Below are positions 33,622 through 37,715 of a stretch of 37,715 nt of DNA, in pieces; position 1 is the first letter of the stretch, and the number at the start of each line of letters is the position of its first letter. The position numbers and the translations under genes are program-made. The stretch spans positions 1-37,715 of the forward strand of contig CANJUQ010000017.1 of the NCBI GenBank assembly GCA_947478175.1. The letters are read 5' to 3'. The DNA comes from Thiotrichales bacterium. GTDB taxonomy: Bacteria > Pseudomonadota > Gammaproteobacteria > Francisellales > CACEW01. The notes below the pieces were generated by a model. The model saw only the letters and a list, made by a program, of their open reading frames with translations, did no database searches and was not told the origin of the DNA.

Positions 33622-34281
33622 TCATACCATGCCATATGAGTTAATTTTACTGGGTAAAAGAGGCATGCCTTTATGTATTAATTGATTAACAGTGGTTTCA
33701 AATACCTTAATTTTGCAGTACATCAACAGCCTTTTGCCATTGATTGGGAAGTCGGTATTGGTTGAGCATCGAGTTTCAAGAATCTGAAAGCCAAGTTTTT
33801 TATAGAGGTGAAGTGCAGCTTGGTTAGCTTCCCAAACATAGAGAGTTAGGAATTGATAATTGCTTAAATCAAAGGCTGACAAATGCATTATCAATTGCGT
33901 AGCAATGCCTTTTTTTTGGTGCCGTTCATTCACGTAAACCGTATCAATGTAGAAAGATCTCAAGGGGAAGTCAGCTGTATAAAAAGTATCTACAGCGGCT
34001 CGTTTTCCTTGTGGGATATTATGAAGTTGTTTTTGAAATTCTTTGGCGTCATAAGCACAGATAATACCTGCATATGAAGCGTTATCATCTTCTGCAATCA
34101 GGCAATTTTTATATGATAAAGGTGAGCTGTCTTTAGCGACTTCAAATGAGAGCAATCTATCAGGTTCAACACCGACAATAACGTCAGACAATAGGTGCTC
34201 GCAAATTCCTCCACTGGCTTTAACCATTGAGGAGGAAATAAAGTTCTTGTCCTTTTTATGTGCATGTCTAATCGTAATCAT
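33622..34281 (-). CDS. GNAT family N-acetyltransferase
   Basis: This is a 219-residue acetyl-CoA-dependent acyltransferase of the GNAT fold. The N-terminal MITIRHAHKKDKNFIS strand-helix, the central IDTVYVNERHQKKGIATQLIMHL (the acetyl-CoA pyrophosphate loop, form QxxGxA) near residue 112-135, and the NQAALHLYKKLGFQI segment near 155 are typical. The last 40 residues go beyond the usual domain. It starts nine bases after the ketoacyl-synthase-like gene and its stop overlaps the earlier ATG of the next gene. In this operon it may acetylate or load an intermediate, or inactivate the product for self-protection; both are inference. Confidence 0.88.
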   Translation of the reverse strand: MITIRHAHKKDKNFISSSMVKASGGICEHLLSDVIVGVEPDRLLSFEVAKDSSPLSYKNCLIAEDDNASYAGIICAYDAKEFQKQLHNIPQGKRAAVDTFYTADFPLRSFYIDTVYVNERHQKKGIATQLIMHLSAFDLSNYQFLTLYVWEANQAALHLYKKLGFQILETRCSTNTDFPINGKRLLMYCKIKVFETTVNQLIHKGMPLLPSKINSYGMV

Positions 34282-34290
34282 TGCTTTTTC

Positions 34291-35223
34291 CTAATAGCGA
34301 AATACTGCAGCTCCAAACATTGCTCCAACACCGACAGTTGCCATTACGTAGTAATCTCCTGGCTGAATTGTTTTATCTCTGATAGCCGTTGATAGATTCA
34401 TCAGTAGATCTGAATTAAAGCAATGCGAGTTTGTGGGAATATTTTTTAGGTAGATTTTTTCAATAGGGATATCAAAATATTTTGCGAACCCTCTCCAGCA
34501 TGGAATGTTGACGTTATGTGGCAGAATGGCTTTTACTTGTAAAATATTAATATTTGCTTGCTGAAGTGCATCTCTTATTACTTCAGCCATAGACTCGTTG
34601 AATATTTTCCCAAATTCAGAGATTTTCTCGCGAGTCATCCACACCCCCTCAGCATATTCGCCAATGATATTCGTACTCATGGAAGAAAGTTGGTGTTCTG
34701 AATGATCATTTGCCAAATTCACAAGGCATGCAGCAGAGCCGTCTGCGGTTATCGTAATGTTGGGTAAAACACGATTTTGTTCAGTAAAGACTGACTCGCC
34801 TGTAACAATAAGTGCTAGAGAACCCTCTGGCCCGTCTGAAAGCAAATGATGGGCAACCTCGAATGCTCTCAGTGTAGAAACGCATTTGTTCATTCCAATA
34901 GCAAAAGGAGTCGCCTCTGACAAACCCAGTTGTACAGCTAGGTCCCTGACTAGGGACATACCAAAAGGTGAAATTACAGGAGCAGTTCTTGGGGCAAGGA
35001 CGTATTTTACTTTCTGTAAGTCAATCCCTTGAAGAAGTGGCCTTGAGACATTTAGCATGAGCTCTAGTATTGATTGGTCAGTATATGGAATCTTCTCTAA
35101 TCCATAAAACCTAGAGTAGATTTTTGCGTCCCCATTGGATAATCCAAATTTGGAATAATCAGAGGCCAAATCAATGGCTGAATTAGGGATATATTGAGAT
35201 ACCGCTTTTATGCTGATAGGCAT
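34291..35223 (-). CDS. 3-oxoacyl-ACP synthase III (KAS III)-like enzyme
   Basis: This is a thiolase-fold condensing enzyme of 310 residues, close to FabH length. The nucleophile is about C114 in GMNKCVSTLRAFEVA. His is about 236 in ILPHNVNIPCW (FabH LPHQAN). The third position falls in NIPTNSHCFNSDLL (FabH GNTSAAS), with N265 and H267 near it. FITADGSAA-like TITADGSAACLV and the C-terminal GVGAMFGAAVFRY are family features. Divergence from FabH suggests a special substrate; related enzymes in natural-product clusters join acyl groups by C-C, ester or amide bonds. The gene overlaps the transglutaminase-like gene by 16 bases. Confidence 0.88.
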   Translation of the reverse strand: MPISIKAVSQYIPNSAIDLASDYSKFGLSNGDAKIYSRFYGLEKIPYTDQSILELMLNVSRPLLQGIDLQKVKYVLAPRTAPVISPFGMSLVRDLAVQLGLSEATPFAIGMNKCVSTLRAFEVAHHLLSDGPEGSLALIVTGESVFTEQNRVLPNITITADGSAACLVNLANDHSEHQLSSMSTNIIGEYAEGVWMTREKISEFGKIFNESMAEVIRDALQQANINILQVKAILPHNVNIPCWRGFAKYFDIPIEKIYLKNIPTNSHCFNSDLLMNLSTAIRDKTIQPGDYYVMATVGVGAMFGAAVFRY

Positions 35224-36137
35224 GATATTTCTCCTAATTCAATGGCTTTTATACCATCAAGCCCACTATGATTAATAACGATTGATGGGACTTTGAGGGC
35301 AGGATTGTTCTGGTATAAGTGGGTTAAGCGCGTGATGTCATCCGCTATTAATAAATTTGCTATTTCATCTAACTTGCTGATTTGAATTGAATCTGTGGGA
35401 TCCGCAGAAGGCCCTTCAAGCAGCATGTATCCCCATAAGTCGCCTGGTAGCATTTCAATTTTTAATCTTGCACATAATTCATGAAGCAGTTTGTTTCTAA
35501 TGGTGAACAACCCCTTTCTATTCTTGAATAGGCCGATTCCGTAAGATTCAGGAGTTTCGCGATTACTTCTAACACTAAGCCATGCCCTCTCGGCGGGAAT
35601 AAACTGATCCTTTTGGATATTGGTAGCATCAAGAACTATATTTTTTTTATTCTTTTGCTTAAAAGTTTCTGTAACTAAAACATCTGCCCAGTAAGTTTTA
35701 GCTGTTTTATGATCGTAAAATTCAACTATTACATGATCTATATTGAAATTTGCTATCGGATGGTATGTCACAAACCCAACTCTTAGTCGAGCTGGTATTT
35801 TTTTACTTCTTAAAAGTGATAGAAATAGCAACGAAGCGCCACGACAATTACAAATCAATTTTTTTTCTAATGGCTGGGTATCAAAGACTTTATTTTGCGT
35901 AATATTTTTTATTTGTCTGAACATGTCTGCAGAATGTCTCAAATTAGCTTCTGAATAACGAGCTTTAGCGAATTGGTAATTCCCCCATTGGCATTCAGTT
36001 TCATGTATAACAAGATTCTGCACCACATCAAATAGTTCAAATGGGTTGTTTGGCATTTCCTCCAAAAATGAGAACTCGTTTGTATCACAGGCAGTGAAAT
36101 GGCTATGAGTTTTATAGAAAGATAAGTGCTTAAACAT
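35208..36137 (-). CDS. Transglutaminase-fold enzyme
   Basis: This 309-residue protein has a transglutaminase-like (papain-fold) core. The candidate catalytic cysteine is about C98 in CNCRGASLLFLSLLRSKKIP, followed by ARLRVGF. His is about 135 in NIDHVIVEFYD and Asp about 152 in YWADV, giving the Cys-His-Asp order of the superfamily. Members act as proteases, peptide N-glycanases or amide-bond-forming enzymes. In andrimid biosynthesis a homologous fold (AdmF) joins acyl groups to amines on carrier proteins. With an adenylating enzyme and a KAS III-like enzyme beside it, an amide-forming role is attractive but inferred. It overlaps both neighbours by 8 and 16 bases. Confidence 0.8.
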   Translation of the reverse strand: MFKHLSFYKTHSHFTACDTNEFSFLEEMPNNPFELFDVVQNLVIHETECQWGNYQFAKARYSEANLRHSADMFRQIKNITQNKVFDTQPLEKKLICNCRGASLLFLSLLRSKKIPARLRVGFVTYHPIANFNIDHVIVEFYDHKTAKTYWADVLVTETFKQKNKKNIVLDATNIQKDQFIPAERAWLSVRSNRETPESYGIGLFKNRKGLFTIRNKLLHELCARLKIEMLPGDLWGYMLLEGPSADPTDSIQISKLDEIANLLIADDITRLTHLYQNNPALKVPSIVINHSGLDGIKAIELGEISCLSA

Positions 36138-37068
36138 TTTTTTCTACTGCCTTACTCTCAGCCAGATATTTTTTAAAAAAGCTTACCGTTAAGTTTGTTA
36201 TTTCTGGGTGGACAGTTTTTCGAGGTAAACAAGTATCAAGACAACTTTCTGGCGAAAGCTTTTGCATTAGCGCGGATACTTCAGCATTAAATACAAAATG
36301 ACCAGAGTTCGATAAAATTTTGTCGATCACTATATTTGGCAAAGCAGAGCGGTAGATATCTGGAGTGCTAAGCAGCACTTCGTCGCGTTCTGATGTTATC
36401 AATAGCGTAGGCGTCTTGACATCCATTAAGCCTTTCTTGTCAAAAACTTTTCCTAACGCAGGAGCAAGTAGCCCTATGGCTTTAATTTTCGGTTCACTAA
36501 GCGTTTCAAAATTTAATCCATTAAGTTCTGAGAGATAGGGCTTAAATGAGCTATCTAAATCAAATTTTGGTTTTGCACCAACTAGTGGTAGCACAGAGAA
36601 TCCACCTGCAGAAAATCCGAGCAACCCTATTTGTTGAGGATTGCAAATTTTTTCGGATAAAGGGTCTTTTAAAAAACTATCAATCGCGTTCTTTATCTCA
36701 TGGCTTCTGTACCAGGCCCTTTCACATCCAAGTGCTTTATTATTATCAAATTGGGTGTGAGCTACTGAAATCGCTACAAAGCCAGACTTGGCGAATGCCT
36801 CTGCCAGATAGCTCTGATCATATAAGGTTCCAGCATAGCCGCCAGATATGACTATGAGTGGCAGTGAGTTTCCAATGGGTTTGCCTGAGATACAGATATT
36901 GCCTTTTAGGTATGGCAAATAATTGTAAGCAACAGAGGGTCCTATGGTAGGGAACCAAACACCCACATTATGCTTGTAGTTGAAAGGTGTTGTGTAGTTT
37001 CGCAATATGAAACCGCAGGTCGCTTCAGGCATTTTGGCTTCGTACAGATTATCCATTGCTATTGCCAT
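36130..37068 (-). CDS. Alpha/beta hydrolase family protein
   Basis: This is a 312-residue cytoplasmic hydrolase of the dienelactone hydrolase / PAF-acetylhydrolase-like group. The nucleophile elbow is GFSAGG with Ser at about 153. The oxyanion strand is LPLIVISGGYAGT near 70. The acidic residue is probably D229 in LLITSERDEVLL, and the histidine about H257 in SNSGHFVF. It has no signal peptide. Its ATG overlaps the stop of the adenylating-enzyme gene by one base (TAATG), and its end overlaps the next gene. It could release or trim a product, as thioesterases do in biosynthetic operons; substrate unknown. Confidence 0.86.
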   Translation of the reverse strand: MAIAMDNLYEAKMPEATCGFILRNYTTPFNYKHNVGVWFPTIGPSVAYNYLPYLKGNICISGKPIGNSLPLIVISGGYAGTLYDQSYLAEAFAKSGFVAISVAHTQFDNNKALGCERAWYRSHEIKNAIDSFLKDPLSEKICNPQQIGLLGFSAGGFSVLPLVGAKPKFDLDSSFKPYLSELNGLNFETLSEPKIKAIGLLAPALGKVFDKKGLMDVKTPTLLITSERDEVLLSTPDIYRSALPNIVIDKILSNSGHFVFNAEVSALMQKLSPESCLDTCLPRKTVHPEITNLTVSFFKKYLAESKAVEKNV

Positions 37069-37569
37069 TATATTTTCATGGCCTTTTTTTCTTTAGAAAT
37101 GCGATGTTCTTTTAGTTTCAAGTAATCGACTTTACCGTTGAAGTTCAGGGGCATTTCGTCCAGTTCATGAATTTCTTTGGGTGCCATGTAATCTGGAAGT
37201 TGTTCTCTGCAAAGCTTGTAAATTTCGTTAGCACTTATTGGAGAATTACTAACGAAAGCAATAACTCCTTGTACTGTGCCATCAGATGCAATCGGCCAGG
37301 GCAAAATAGCCGCAAACTCTGTCTTTGCTACTTCCCTTAGAACACGCTCTATTTCTAATTTTTCTACCCGACATCCACGGATTTGAATTTGGTCATCTAC
37401 TCGACCCTTAAAGACGATTCCGTCTTCATCATCCCAAAGCACCATATCGCCAGTTCTATACCATTTCTTTAGTGTTCCACTGGTATTAGGTAGTGTGACA
37501 AAGCGTTCTTCTGACAGCTTGGGGTTTCTCCAATATTCATTAATTACTTGCGGGCCACATAGATACAAC
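37068..37569 (-). pseudogene. 3' part of an adenylating (AMP-forming) enzyme gene, cut by an IS element
   Basis: About 166 C-terminal residues of an ANL-superfamily adenylation protein remain. They read LYLCGPQVINEYWRNP, RFVTLP, KKWYRTGDMVLWDDEDG, FKGRVDDQIQIRGCRVEKLEIERVL and NGKVDYLKL, which are NRPS core motifs A7, A8 and A10 (D-alanine or amino-acid-activating type), with the catalytic Lys in NGKVD. The N-terminal 300 or more residues with the P-loop and substrate pocket are absent. The homology stops at the GTAAGCG terminus of an IS66-like element (37570). A GTG within the IS end would give a short open frame but is not a natural start. The rest may lie beyond the element. Confidence 0.8.
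37562..37569. repeat. Candidate 8-bp target-site duplication, left copy
   Basis: GATACAAC directly abuts the GTAAGCG end. IS66-family elements duplicate eight bases of target, so the same eight bases should recur past the far end of the element, outside this window. Confidence 0.4.
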
Positions 37570-37715
37570 GTAAGCGTCACACCAAGTACACCCAGCCAAA
37601 CAATTTAGGCAGGGTCTTTCTGAATTGGATTTTTAATTTCAGATTGTTTGATCTTAGGCAGATGCTCTTTGGCCTTAATCGGCAAGAGCTCAGCTAATTT
37701 TTCTTCAGTGTCTGC
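37570..37715 (-). mobile_element. IS66-family insertion sequence, partial
   Basis: The terminal sequence GTAAGCGTCACACCAAGTAC at 37570 has the conserved GTAAGCG start of IS66-family inverted repeats. A transposase-like C-terminus ends 35 bases inside it, oriented toward this end, as expected for tnpC at the right end. The rest runs off the window. Confidence 0.65.
37605..37715 (-). CDS. C-terminal 36 residues of a probable IS66 TnpC transposase
   Basis: The leftward frame enters from the right edge and ends at TAA 37605-37607. It begins ADTEEKLAELLPIKAKEHL. The acidic stretch followed by LxxLLP is like the tail of IS66-family TnpC proteins, which commonly end in an E-x-LLPW-type segment. The similarity is short, and the call leans on the adjacent GTAAGCG terminus. 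Confidence 0.55.
   Translation of the reverse strand, partial: ADTEEKLAELLPIKAKEHLPKIKQSEIKNPIQKDPA

Noticed and set aside
37570..37580. GTG 37580 as the natural start of the adenylating enzyme
   Set aside because: It lies inside the IS66-like terminal repeat, and the protein would lack the whole N-terminal domain.

Overview
The window reads as chromosomal DNA of an AT-rich gammaproteobacterium. Gene content and order (rpoZ-ridA, nadA-nadB-queG, prpC-prpD, folC-cvpA, alaS) fit that class. The AT-rich codon use, a POT-family peptide carrier and a very large repeat-rich protein of effector-like character suggest a host-associated Legionellales/Coxiella-type lineage; this placement is inference. 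Two families of short palindromic elements are scattered through the left 24 kb, and some copies lie inside reading frames.

Layout. (1) 1-595: the start of a leftward gene that resembles the N-terminus of a serine recombinase, then about 450 bases without a gene, ending in a good promoter. (2) 596-7901, rightward: rpoZ, ridA, nadA-nadB-queG (overlapping; NAD synthesis and queuosine maturation), then prpC-prpD (methylcitrate cycle). queG carries a palindromic element in frame. (3) 7912-11244, leftward: a 1110-residue protein with 34-residue repeats and an 18-bp minisatellite. (4) 11578-15235: a fused 3-hydroxyacyl-CoA dehydrogenase/enoyl-CoA hydratase and a thiolase (beta-oxidation). (5) hemL leftward, then rightward a POT carrier, a YciI-like protein, a glutathione transferase, alaS, a DUF3108 protein, folC, cvpA, a rhomboid protease and an EamA transporter. 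(6) 26013-26250: tRNA-Thr(UGU) and tRNA-Asn(GUU), with their own promoters.

(7) Beyond the tRNAs the character becomes accessory: an outer-membrane beta-barrel protein, a terminator-bounded stretch that may encode a small RNA, a beta-lactamase-fold serine hydrolase, and a tightly packed leftward gene set from the right edge to 28915. In transcription order this set is the C-terminal end of an adenylating (AMP-forming) enzyme, an alpha/beta hydrolase, a transglutaminase-fold enzyme, a ketoacyl-synthase-III-like enzyme, a GNAT acetyltransferase, a secreted bactofilin-like beta-solenoid protein, an RND periplasmic adaptor and an RND inner-membrane pump. Adenylation plus amide/ester-forming enzymes plus a pump looks like a small-molecule biosynthesis and export operon that I do not recognise as a known cluster. 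Its first visible gene is cut by what looks like an IS66-family element (terminal GTAAGCG repeat at 37570) that runs off the right edge, so the pathway may be broken in this strain or driven from the element.

The most interesting points are this operon and its IS junction, palindromic elements read through as protein in queG and folC, the absence of spoT between rpoZ and ridA, and the large repeat protein.
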